Source of the DNA: Adiantum capillus-veneris
Taxonomy: Eukaryota; Streptophyta; Polypodiopsida; Polypodiales; Pteridaceae
Reading direction: 5' to 3'
Length of the DNA stretch: 64,000 bases
Assembly: GCA_014529385.2 (NCBI GenBank)
Contig: CM043945.1
Location: 149,653,241-149,717,240, forward strand
In this document: positions 42,491-51,827 of the stretch, piece by piece
How the letters are laid out: the number at the start of each line of letters is the position of its first letter
Numbering within the stretch: position 1 is the stretch's first letter
Notes under the pieces: generated by a model
Seen by the model: the letters and a program-made list of their open reading frames with translations, nothing else
Databases searched by the model: none
What the model was told of the DNA's origin: nothing
Made by a program: the position numbers and the translations under genes

Positions 42491-44729
42491 AAAAAAAGTT
42501 GAAAATTCACTATGATTTTAAAACATATGATATCACAATAAAATATTATGTTTTTTAATTTAAATTTATAATATATTTTAAAAGCATAAAAAATAATGTT
42601 TGACACAATACTCAAGCCCCTCTTTAAAAAAAAAGGTATACAAATGTCAACACCCTCCTACAAAAGCCTTTAAAAAAAAACCAAGATTAATACCATTAGC
42701 TTGCCATGTGGTACTAATCCGTAAGCTTTATTTAGTGGTCGAGAGATGCACCCGAAATCTAACCCTTTACTGAGGACTACTTATGTACTCCAAAAAGATA
42801 AAGCATGAAAAGTTACAAAAAGAAATATTTTTACCTTGGTAAAACAAGCCATAGGAGAGGAGGAGTGATGGACATGTGCTCTCTGTTAAAAGTATTGCAG
42901 ACCAAAACAAATCATGTCCTTTGTGTTTTCTTTCCCAGCTTTTAAAAAAAAGAGGAAATTTAATAGTTTAAGCATGTATACATATTTTTCAAACTTTATA
43001 AAGAACATTTTGTTTTTTATCTTTTTTTTTTCCGATATGTAGTTTTCAAAATCATAAATGGTAGAAATGTAAGTCAAGTGATACTTTTGGAGATGCTAAT
43101 ATGTTTCAACATACTACCTACTCCATCTTCGCTTTATTTAAACCATTTGTAACACATCGAGTGCAACAACCAAGAAAATAGGAGCTATAACATGCAATTG
43201 TGTGGCTCATTAGAAACGAGCTTTTACTTAGTATAAGCAAATATATTTTCTTTGAAATGAAAGCTATATAATCCCGCGGCCCCGCCCCCGGCCCCCAACC
43301 CCAAAAAAAAACCAAAAAAAAAAGTATCGGATTTTTGTTTCCATGAGTAGTGGGGACAAATTTTGCTACCCAATGAGACTTTATCGACATGATTCTTCTT
43401 AGAGTCGTAACCAATAGGTGTGGCAAACATTGTTCTTGGGTTTGATTTAAAGAAGTAGTAGTCACTCATTGCAAGACAAGATCATTATTTTTTATCACTA
43501 TTTGGAGTAGAATGTGTTGTGGTAACTTTTGACACTAGCGTGCATAAAGCATCCCATTGGGCAATAAACCAAATGCATTCATGCCATTCAAGTCAAAAAA
43601 AGAGACTTTGTATCAATCTTGGTTCTATGTTGAATGATAGATTAATGGTCCTATGTTGATGTAGACCAAAATCGGTCTAGTCTTCCTTGGACAAGCTAAC
43701 AAACTTCCTTTGATATAAATTTGAATGAGAAGATTCATCATTAAAACGAATGAAAGGATTCGATCTTGTGATCTTGCTAGTAGCAGGTTTAGAAGGAGGG
43801 CCTTTAGATCAATGATAGGAGCGATTAAAAAAAAAAAAAGCCCTAAAGAAACTACTTGTCCAAAAATGTTAATGGAAACAAAGAGAGCCATATGCAAACA
43901 TCATGACTCAAGGAAGATAAGAAAGAAATGTGCCAATTGGAGTTCCAACTGATTATTATTTCTCATCATCCTATGCATATGTGGCAAGGAGTATTTCACC
44001 ACAACCTTCTCAACCACACCATCTATGCCCAAGGTCGACCACATATACAAGATACCAACGGTTTCGAGTTTCTATCAATATCTCTCAAGTCTTTGGGGAG
44101 ACCCAGTCATGCATATGGCTAGCTCAAAACATTTTTGACAAATAAGCTTTGGAATTGGCATCAATTCAAAGTAATAAGCAAGTTATGGAAAAAGGAAACG
44201 GCTTGGAAAATAGAAAATTAATATTTTAGGGATCTACCTATGTCATGGAAATCGCCTATAAACTTTTAGAATAGCGGAATTAAGAAGAATTAAAGTGAGC
44301 ATTTTGTGACATTACTTTGAGAACATAGAGGGTGAACTTAATTGATGGTGGCAACATGAACATAGTACTTAATTAACTTGGCATGAACAATACTTTTGCA
44401 AGAGAGAGTATTAGAGAACGTGACAATAGGTAAGGACCGGATTTACTTGGAGCCGGTCCCTCCTCCAAAAGGTGTTTGTATTATAGATTCTCCCATCAAG
44501 AGAGACTTGGTACAATACAATCTTTGTGTACCTTGTGTCCTTGGTGATGCTATGAAGATGGAAAGCTTCATGCATCACGAGCATAACATAAACTTTGTAA
44601 AAAACATTAACTATTCCAAGCCTCAGTTCCAAGGCCTCAAACACCTCCGAAGGTGGAGAGAGCTAGCGGGGAATGAGGGTAGGGAAGAGGAAGAAGAATC
44701 ATTCATAGGAGAAAGAAATAGTTCCTCAT
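42491..44729. other. AT-rich region, nothing recognised
   Basis: No supported ORF, RNA or repeat family. A G/C patch with A runs lies at 43277-43321. The right end (44725-44729, CTCAT) is the target duplication of the Ty3 element. Confidence 0.55.
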
Positions 44730-45028
44730 TGTTAACCCTCGTGGCTCACGGACACCCTATCGCCTACGACGGACACCGTAACCGTATTATTTATTTAAGT
44801 AGAGTCAGGCATCGGGCTTGTCGGTCCAATAGGGAAAGGTAGAGTGATCGCCGATGAGAGGCGCACTCTAACACTAACATGCTAGGGTTAGTTGGCTAAG
44901 CATGGGCGCCCAAGTGTGAATGGGGTGAGCTCACATAAAAGCCAATTAAACCTAAAATTGAGTCATTCTCTCATTGTGCAATAGAAGCGGCTCTTGCTCC
45001 ATCTCCACCTTCTCCTTCACCATCTCCT

Positions 45029-45071
<43 letters not shown>

Positions 45072-45331
45072 GTGAGAGAGTGTGAGAGTGTGTGTGTGAT
45101 CGAGCGTTGCGGCGGCACGACGGCGGCGAGGCGGTTGAGCGCGACGTAGCGGCGTCTCCTTCTTCTTCGCGGCGAGGAATCCTCTACGGCAGGAGCATAA
45201 GGTGGTGAGTGACACACCATTGCCCTCTTTGAGCTTACTAGTTAAACTAGTTGTGTGCTTGGAGCCGTCTGCGGCTCGCACACGGTGTATCGGCAAGTCC
45301 CTTGCTTCGACAGTGCGGCAAGGAGCGCACA
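44730..45331 (+). repeat. 5' LTR of the Ty3 element
   Basis: 602 bp. It contains ACATAAAAG (about 44931), a TATA-like candidate in U3, and a GT/GA microsatellite at 45029-45073. It ends AAGGAGCGCACA. Confidence 0.93.
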
Positions 45332-45335
45332 TTTT

Positions 45336-45353
45336 TGGCGCCGCTGCCGGGGA
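45336..45353 (+). promoter_or_regulatory. Primer-binding site, tRNA-Asp type
   Basis: TGGCGCCGCTGCCGGGGA is complementary to the 3' end of plant tRNA-Asp apart from perhaps one base. It lies 4 bases after the LTR end. Confidence 0.8.
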
Positions 45354-46386
45354 ATAGCCTTGCACTAAGCCCAAGAGGCACTTTGTGCTTCTTGTATGAG
45401 TGGTTTGCAGTAGGAAAGAAGAGGGAGAGGAAGGCATATTTTTTCTGCAAGTTGTTAATTCTGTTTTTCTGCTGCGCACAGTTTGCATTTTCTGTTTTTC
45501 TGCTGCGTACATTTAGTATTAGTTAGACAGTTAGCAAAATTCTGTTTTTCTGTTTACACACAGTTAGCATTAGTCACACAGTTAGCATTTCTTGCGTTTT
45601 TTTGTATTTTCTGCATTTTCTGGTTTGCACTGCACAGTTCTGTCAAGTTTCAATTTCTGCATTTTCTGTGTTTTCTGGTTTGTGCACAGTTAGACGCACA
45701 TTTAGTTAATTAAGTAGGCTAGTAATTATGTGAGACAGAAAGTAGGTAGGTGAGGTCAATGCGCACCAAAACGTGTACCAAAAAAATAAAATAATTAAAA
45801 AAAAAATAATAAAAAAAAATTTAAAATTTTTTGAAAAAAAAATAAAAAAATAATTTTTTTCCCGAAAAACAAAAACGTGAGTGAGGGGGAGGTTAAATTT
45901 TCGAAAATAAAAAACGTGAGTTATTAAAACGGACGGGTTGGTTTATATAAAAGTTAGATCGGGATCATTTCCCCAAGCCCAAGCCCAAGCCCAGGCCCAG
46001 GCCTCAGTCCTCAGTCTTATGGTATATACTAGACTCACTCTTATATATATACCCTACCCCCTCAAGAGGGAATGAGAGCATGTGGGACAAGTCCTCCACT
46101 CTCCTCCCTTCTCTTCCCACTTGCACCCTTAGACTTGCTAGTTGGAGCCTAGTTCCCCAGCTAGGAAAAGACTGTTTCGGGCTTTTCTGGAGCAAAATAG
46201 AACCAAACGGTGGGCTGTAAAGCACAGCGCGTCCCTCCTAGCGATACGCTCGTTTCGAGCTATCACACGGCCCATTCCACGACACGCTCTAAAAAATCTA
46301 GCAAAAAAACAAACAAAAAACACGCAAAAAACTAGTCACAAGGCCTCCTAGAGCAGCTTTTTGACACCTTAGGGTATCAAAAGCAC
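45354..46386 (+). other. Ty3 leader, non-coding
   Basis: Repeated TTCTGTTTTTCTG and GCACAGTTAG motifs occur at 45455-45700. An extreme A/T stretch lies at 45778-45870, and CCCAAG/CCCAGG hexamers at 45972-46003. The splicing or packaging role, if any, is unknown. Confidence 0.65.
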
Positions 46387-48945
46387 ATGCACTTACGCTC
46401 TGGGCGGGTGCTAGAACACGAGCATATTGAGGGTGCCTCTGTTCATACGGACACCCATTACCCATCCACGATAGGCTCTAGACCCTCAGCGGGGACACAA
46501 GGTAGCACCACCCAAGACCCTAAAATAGCCGCTAGTGATTCCTCCTCCGACTCAGAAATCATGGAAGCATACCCTACCCAAAACACTGAGAGAGAAGGCC
46601 ATGCACCTCCCGAAGCTCCACAGCCTAGTACTAGTATGTTTAGCCGTTTCATGGAAACATTAGGTAGAGCTACTCGCTCGGAACCTGATGCAAATGAAGC
46701 ACACGAAGGGGGTGGGGAAGTGGACTCTCCTTTCACATCGCACGTGGACCCCACACCCCCAAAGAGTGTCCATGTGGATATCCTGCCAACTTCTTACCAA
46801 GAAGGCCCTGTTGAGCTGCCTCCTTCAGAAGTTCCCTCTAGAGTACCGTTGGTGACAAGTAAAACCACGGGGAGCAACATTGCTTCTACCTCACAAGAAA
46901 CCGTTAACACGTCGACTCTAGAAGGATTGTTTATTAATGATCATTGGACATACGACCTCCACACTGAGGTGTTGACGGATCTACACTCTGGCCACGCCTA
47001 CCATGTAGTATGGATAGAGATTGTACGATCCACCTCTAGTGCCACGAGCCTCGAAGATCAACAGAAAATGATCTGTAATGTTATCCATGGCATTATTCAA
47101 TCAGAAAGGCAAAACCGAGGGGTAAATATACTCTCAACTGGCCCCATGAGATTTCTGGATACGAGCAAGGCTCAACAGCCTACTCTATCACAAATGGAGA
47201 CTCCTCTAATGAGCCCCATGGACCCATCTTACGTCATTTCACCTGGGGTATCTATGCAATCTGAGCCTCCGAGCGACAACTTTAGCTTCCCTAACTTGGC
47301 TCAACCCTCTATTAAGGAAAACACAGTGCTCACTCCAGGGATAAGCCTGACAGAGAATGTACCGATGACATCTACGGTTAGCGCAGTGCCACTACCTAGT
47401 GTCGTAGTACCTAATATGGGGCCTCGACCGTATGTGCCTCTAGCCCCTTATGCACACATGGCCCCCACACCTCCAATTGTACCACTTGTTTATGCTCCTC
47501 GAGTGCCGCTCCCTAGCCCTTATCCAAGTGGACCTATGCCCGGTTATGTTCCATATCCTGCATCATCCACACATATGCCAAGACCGGTACCCGTCCCTCT
47601 CCCACATATGATTCCAAGAGTACCTCCATCGGCCCTACCTCCTCACATAGGTGACTTGGCAGCGTTTGCTCAAACCATAGGTCGATCTATCGCGGAAAAT
47701 ATGCGTCATGCATCTGATAGAGAGCCTAGAAGTAAGGCAGTACAAATTGCCAAACTCACGCAAAAATTCAATGGGGACGAAGATGCTAGAAAACACATTG
47801 AAGTGTTTGAACAAGTATGTGATTCCTTAGGGGAACGCAACGAACTACATAAGTGCAATGCCTTAAGCTTGACATTAAGTGGGAAGGCTGGAGATTGGTA
47901 TAAAACCCTAAGGGTGGACGAGAAAACAATCTACCCTACCCTTCGAAGGTTGTTTCTAAAAGAGTACATACGAGAAGGTGTGCTTTGGGGTGTAGCATCT
48001 CAGCTACAGAAGGCCGAACGTAAGGAAGGAGAGTCAGTAAGGGACTTCATTAGTCGTGTAAAGCACTTAAACTCTCGCTGCCCTGTAAATGAGCGCTTCA
48101 ACAATAACCAACTGCTTGATCGATTCATTCGAGGGTTGAGGAATGAAGGAATCTATAATGGACTAGTGATTAGAGGTATCACAACCTGGGAAGATGTCAC
48201 TGCCAATGCAATCCAATTAGAGGACAACTTGATGATAGCAGGCATGAGGGTGTCTACTGACACGAGATCCATTAGCTCACAAGCCATTGAGTATGAACCC
48301 ATGACTGCAAAGCCCATTGCCAATGAGCCAAAGGTATTTGAGACATTCTTGACAGACCTCACCAAGGCAATCCAAGAGTCTCTTAAGGATAATCGACCCC
48401 CTCAAAATAGTCACATGTATCCAAGAAGGGAGCAACAATGGTGTTCCATTTGCTTAGGTCCACATAGCACTAGTGAGTGCCCTACGTTTAGAGTAAAATT
48501 TAATGGAACTTGCAACGCATGTGGTAGGTATGGTCACCAAGCTAAGGATTGTTTAATGATCAAAGGTATGATGGAAAATAGACCACCTGTAGCCTGGACG
48601 GATGCGCCTCGAGCTCCTGTATTGATGCCTGCTCCACCTGTTGAGCAACTACCGCAACACATGGTCCCTAGATCTCAAAATGTTGTACAAGTTACACCGC
48701 TACCACCTCTTGTGCTAGGACCGCAGCCCCCGCATCCAAGAGTCGCCCCTATGAACCAAGTGGGTTGCGAGCCATCTAATGCTTATGCAGATGGCTATGA
48801 GGAGGAAATAGACACTAGTATTGCCTACAGACTTGATACATTGGAAGAGTGTCCTATATACTACATGGAAGATTGTTGGGGGCAAGTCAAGCTGGTTTAT
48901 CAAGCTGCTGCTCTCGCATCCAGAGGTCAAAATATCAACACCTAG
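46387..48945 (+). CDS. gag: Ty3 Gag with two zinc knuckles
   Basis: 852 residues from ATG (MHLRSGRVLE) to TAG. The N-terminal half is Pro/Ser/Thr-rich and variable. A retrotransposon-gag fold covers about residues 455-610 (ARKHIEVFEQVCDSLGERN, LSGKAGDWYKTL, FISRVKHLNSRCPVNERFNN). Zinc knuckles follow: CSICLGPHSTSEC at residue 686 (CX2CX3HX4C) and CNACGRYGHQAKDC at 709 (CX2CX4HX4C). The TAG at codon 853 is followed in the same frame by two more knuckles, so Gag and the next ORF probably formed one chain ancestrally. It would package element RNA in cytoplasmic particles. Confidence 0.88.
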   Translation: MHLRSGRVLEHEHIEGASVHTDTHYPSTIGSRPSAGTQGSTTQDPKIAASDSSSDSEIMEAYPTQNTEREGHAPPEAPQPSTSMFSRFMETLGRATRSEPDANEAHEGGGEVDSPFTSHVDPTPPKSVHVDILPTSYQEGPVELPPSEVPSRVPLVTSKTTGSNIASTSQETVNTSTLEGLFINDHWTYDLHTEVLTDLHSGHAYHVVWIEIVRSTSSATSLEDQQKMICNVIHGIIQSERQNRGVNILSTGPMRFLDTSKAQQPTLSQMETPLMSPMDPSYVISPGVSMQSEPPSDNFSFPNLAQPSIKENTVLTPGISLTENVPMTSTVSAVPLPSVVVPNMGPRPYVPLAPYAHMAPTPPIVPLVYAPRVPLPSPYPSGPMPGYVPYPASSTHMPRPVPVPLPHMIPRVPPSALPPHIGDLAAFAQTIGRSIAENMRHASDREPRSKAVQIAKLTQKFNGDEDARKHIEVFEQVCDSLGERNELHKCNALSLTLSGKAGDWYKTLRVDEKTIYPTLRRLFLKEYIREGVLWGVASQLQKAERKEGESVRDFISRVKHLNSRCPVNERFNNNQLLDRFIRGLRNEGIYNGLVIRGITTWEDVTANAIQLEDNLMIAGMRVSTDTRSISSQAIEYEPMTAKPIANEPKVFETFLTDLTKAIQESLKDNRPPQNSHMYPRREQQWCSICLGPHSTSECPTFRVKFNGTCNACGRYGHQAKDCLMIKGMMENRPPVAWTDAPRAPVLMPAPPVEQLPQHMVPRSQNVVQVTPLPPLVLGPQPPHPRVAPMNQVGCEPSNAYADGYEEEIDTSIAYRLDTLEECPIYYMEDCWGQVKLVYQAAALASRGQNINT

Positions 48946-51231
48946 GCTAGGAGGCCACCTCTTCAATGCTACGAGTGTGGTGGACCACATCGAGCAGCGG
49001 AGTGCCCTATTAGGCTGCAAAAGAATGCTGCACAGATGCAAATGAATCAAGGGAGCACGTCTGCAATGCCAATACTCACATGTAATCGTTGTGGCATAGA
49101 TCACTTGATTGCCCAATGCCCCTATAACCCATATGCGCCTAAAATCACACCCCTAAATTTGGTCGAAATTGCTAGTGTGACGTCGCCAATACCACCCGTC
49201 GCACCCGCTTATGCGATTACATGGTCCATGCTTCAAGGGCCAGGCCATATCCTCGAAGAGAGAGATACCGTGTCAGTTATCCAAGCAAAGAAAAAGAAGA
49301 CACGAAGGAAGAGGTCGCAGAATACGGGAAATTCAAAGCCAAGTTCCAAAACAAACATAGGAACAGGAGATGACCCCGTGTATATGAATGACCTCGAGGA
49401 TGATTCAGATTCAATCGAGACAATGGAGACTAGAACCAATACCACAAAGGGAAAGACCGACAAAGAAAACCGTAACATGGAACCAAATGAAAACCGAATA
49501 AGAGAAAACCATAAAGAGCCTCTGAAAACACCACAAGTGTTTCCAAATCCAATCCAAGACCCCCAAGATAAACCGCAGGGGCAAAAACGGAAGAATCGTA
49601 AAAAGAAGATTGGGACGTACCCAAACCCAGTAGACGAGATTGAGCAGGTGAAACATCTAAGAGGTTTAGTGGAGGAGACTCAAGGGGAACTAGAACCAGA
49701 ACCCCTGCATGTCAAAATTCATGACACAGTATTTCCCACGCAAGTTCATCCACCCCACATGAACCATAGACCGTTAGCCATATCTAGTATCATCCAAGAA
49801 GGGAGTGAGGACGGGACATCAGAAAGTGAGCATACACCCTTCTTGTTGGAAAGGATGTTTAACGAAGGAATACCTGATCCCATTGAGGAATATGAGATTC
49901 CATCCTCACCAGTTCCTAGTCAAGGACCTACACCCTGCAAAATGCCAATGAATGTTACCAAACTAGTGGACTTCATGTCTTCTGAGGTCCGAACCACGAT
50001 CATAGCAAATCTGTATGGAGATCCTGAGTTATTCCTTGCACGTCGAGCATTCCTTAACGGAGAGCTACGAACGGGATTACCGCAGTTTGCGCAACCAAAT
50101 AGGCCTGACTCGATTATGATTGATGAGGAAAATCATGTGCAATCACTTGACTTAGATGGACACGAGTCTGTGATCGAGGTACCCATTAACGAATTAGGGC
50201 AGTATTTTGAAGGCGACGAGTCTAATGCGACCCTACCCATCACTACCAAGGGATTAACTATAAAGGGAATTCTTGATGGTGGTGCGGGAGTTAGCATCGT
50301 TACAAAAGATTGTTGGGAATCCATGGGAAAACCCTGCCTCAGTGTTACTAACATTGTGGTAAAGATGGCAAATGGTACCATAGCCAAACCTATGGGGATG
50401 CTCAAGGATCTTAAGATCAAAGTTCTAGGACACAAGGTACGACATACATTCATTGTAATGGATTTCTCTAAACACCCTATGTCATATGAAATGATTTTAG
50501 GACGACCATTCATGAGGGAAGCACAAATGGTTCATGATTGGTCTAAAAATCATGTCTATTTGCAATTCCAAGACTCTGTCCTGAGAGTGGATTTGGTGAC
50601 TGGTAAGGTACACCCCTTAGGGAGTAAAACCATTATTGATCATCGCTCTGACACCACAGTTCACTCGGCCCCACTACAATATTGTTACACTTGTAAGAAG
50701 GATACAAACATTGGCCAAGATTCTCCTTACATGGATGTGTTACCGGGTATGACGGAATCAGACAACGTAGACTGGGTACACCTAGCTGCAACCATAGATA
50801 CCTGGGGAAATAGAGGAACCACTTGGGTCACACCAGAGGGGGAAGAGGTACCACAAATTGCACCTCTGAACATGATAAGTGCCATACATGCATCTTCTAA
50901 GGGCAAGGCAATTGTGGACCAATCTGACAGTGACACCGATAGCTCAATAGAAGACTTTGACCAACACGACTCGGACATTGACTCCCAGAGTGAAACGGAT
51001 TCTGAATCTCATGAATTAGAGAGTGGAGCAAGTTCAGAGTCAAAACATTCGGAAGGACCGAGCACATCAACCGATGATAGCTCCTCCGAGAGTGAAGAGG
51101 ACACCAACGAGGACTCCTTTAGTGAGCCAGATCTAAATGCAAATCAAAAGCAGGTCTCAAATAAGAAAAAGAAAAACCTTAAGAGGCGTCGATATCGAGC
51201 CAATGTACGTGCTAGGATAAAAAAGAAGTGA
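48946..51231 (+). CDS. Ty3 zinc knuckles 3-4 and DGG-type protease
   Basis: Same frame as Gag, separated by one TAG. The first ATG is at 49036, which would exclude the third knuckle (CYECGGPHRAAEC, 48967). Knuckle 4 is CNRCGIDHLIAQC (49081). A Lys/Glu-rich linker follows. The retropepsin-like domain covers about 50220-50580: GILDGGAGVSIV with the aspartate at 50275, then LGRPFM and HDW. DGG in place of DTG is common in plant Ty3 proteases. The C-terminus has a long Asp/Ser/Glu-rich stretch (50926-51130) and ends in a basic run (KKKKNLKRRRYRANVRARIK, 51163-51222), resembling a nuclear-localisation signal. It ends in TGA. Confidence 0.82.
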   Translation, partial: ARRPPLQCYECGGPHRAAECPIRLQKNAAQMQMNQGSTSAMPILTCNRCGIDHLIAQCPYNPYAPKITPLNLVEIASVTSPIPPVAPAYAITWSMLQGPGHILEERDTVSVIQAKKKKTRRKRSQNTGNSKPSSKTNIGTGDDPVYMNDLEDDSDSIETMETRTNTTKGKTDKENRNMEPNENRIRENHKEPLKTPQVFPNPIQDPQDKPQGQKRKNRKKKIGTYPNPVDEIEQVKHLRGLVEETQGELEPEPLHVKIHDTVFPTQVHPPHMNHRPLAISSIIQEGSEDGTSESEHTPFLLERMFNEGIPDPIEEYEIPSSPVPSQGPTPCKMPMNVTKLVDFMSSEVRTTIIANLYGDPELFLARRAFLNGELRTGLPQFAQPNRPDSIMIDEENHVQSLDLDGHESVIEVPINELGQYFEGDESNATLPITTKGLTIKGILDGGAGVSIVTKDCWESMGKPCLSVTNIVVKMANGTIAKPMGMLKDLKIKVLGHKVRHTFIVMDFSKHPMSYEMILGRPFMREAQMVHDWSKNHVYLQFQDSVLRVDLVTGKVHPLGSKTIIDHRSDTTVHSAPLQYCYTCKKDTNIGQDSPYMDVLPGMTESDNVDWVHLAATIDTWGNRGTTWVTPEGEEVPQIAPLNMISAIHASSKGKAIVDQSDSDTDSSIEDFDQHDSDIDSQSETDSESHELESGASSESKHSEGPSTSTDDSSSESEEDTNEDSFSEPDLNANQKQVSNKKKKNLKRRRYRANVRARIKKK

Positions 51232-51329
51232 TCCTTAGCAGAATGGCTCAGTTATATAAGAGCATGTGATGCTCATCGAAAATTGGTAGACAATTGGGGT
51301 GAATATCTCCAAAATGTTATGTGGTGTAG

Positions 51330-51827
51330 ACCACGACCCATGACATAGCCCAATTAGAGATCATAGACAAGCCAAAGTTGAGCCGCACTGCAAGGAGGCG
51401 TCAAAACCAAGAGTTAGCTCGACAACACAAGAAAGCAGGAATGGAAGCACAAACCAAAGCACAACCAGAATCCACAGACTTGCATCCTGCACCAGAACAT
51501 TTCAAATCTTACACCACAGGGGAAGCAAAGGTTGTGTACACAAAAGCCCAAAGAATACCTATCGATGGGAATAATGGAATCTATGATGGTCCGAAAATAG
51601 TTAAAGAAATAGAATTAGCTGACCCCGGTGAAGAATCAAAACCTGTTTTTATTGCCCAAGACCTCACAGAAGTTGAAGAGGCGGTCCTCAAAGAGATTCT
51701 CAAGGAATTCAAGGACATATTCGCTTGGACATACCATCATATGAAAGGTGTTCCACCTTCTGTGGTCCAACATACAATCCCTATGATTAGCACTGCGAAG
51801 CCGTACAACAAAGACCCTACCCGATGA
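51330..51827 (+). CDS. N-terminal part of Ty3 RT polyprotein, separate frame
   Basis: This open stretch follows a TAG at 51327. No ATG lies near its start. It encodes LSRTARRRQNQELARQHKKA, then DLTEVEEAVLKEILKEFKDI and FAWTYHHMKGVPPSVVQHTI, the usual segment before RT. It stops at TGA 51825-51827, overlapping the ATG of the main pol ORF as ATGA. The product continues with NPKYAKIIQEELEKLI only after a one-base backward shift. Confidence 0.75.
   Translation, partial: TTTHDIAQLEIIDKPKLSRTARRRQNQELARQHKKAGMEAQTKAQPESTDLHPAPEHFKSYTTGEAKVVYTKAQRIPIDGNNGIYDGPKIVKEIELADPGEESKPVFIAQDLTEVEEAVLKEILKEFKDIFAWTYHHMKGVPPSVVQHTIPMISTAKPYNKDPTR

Noticed and set aside
44952-45512. 186-codon minus-strand frame in the 5' LTR and its copy at 57881-58282
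   Set aside because: It is antisense to the LTR, driven by the GT/GA microsatellite and duplicated only because LTRs are repeated.
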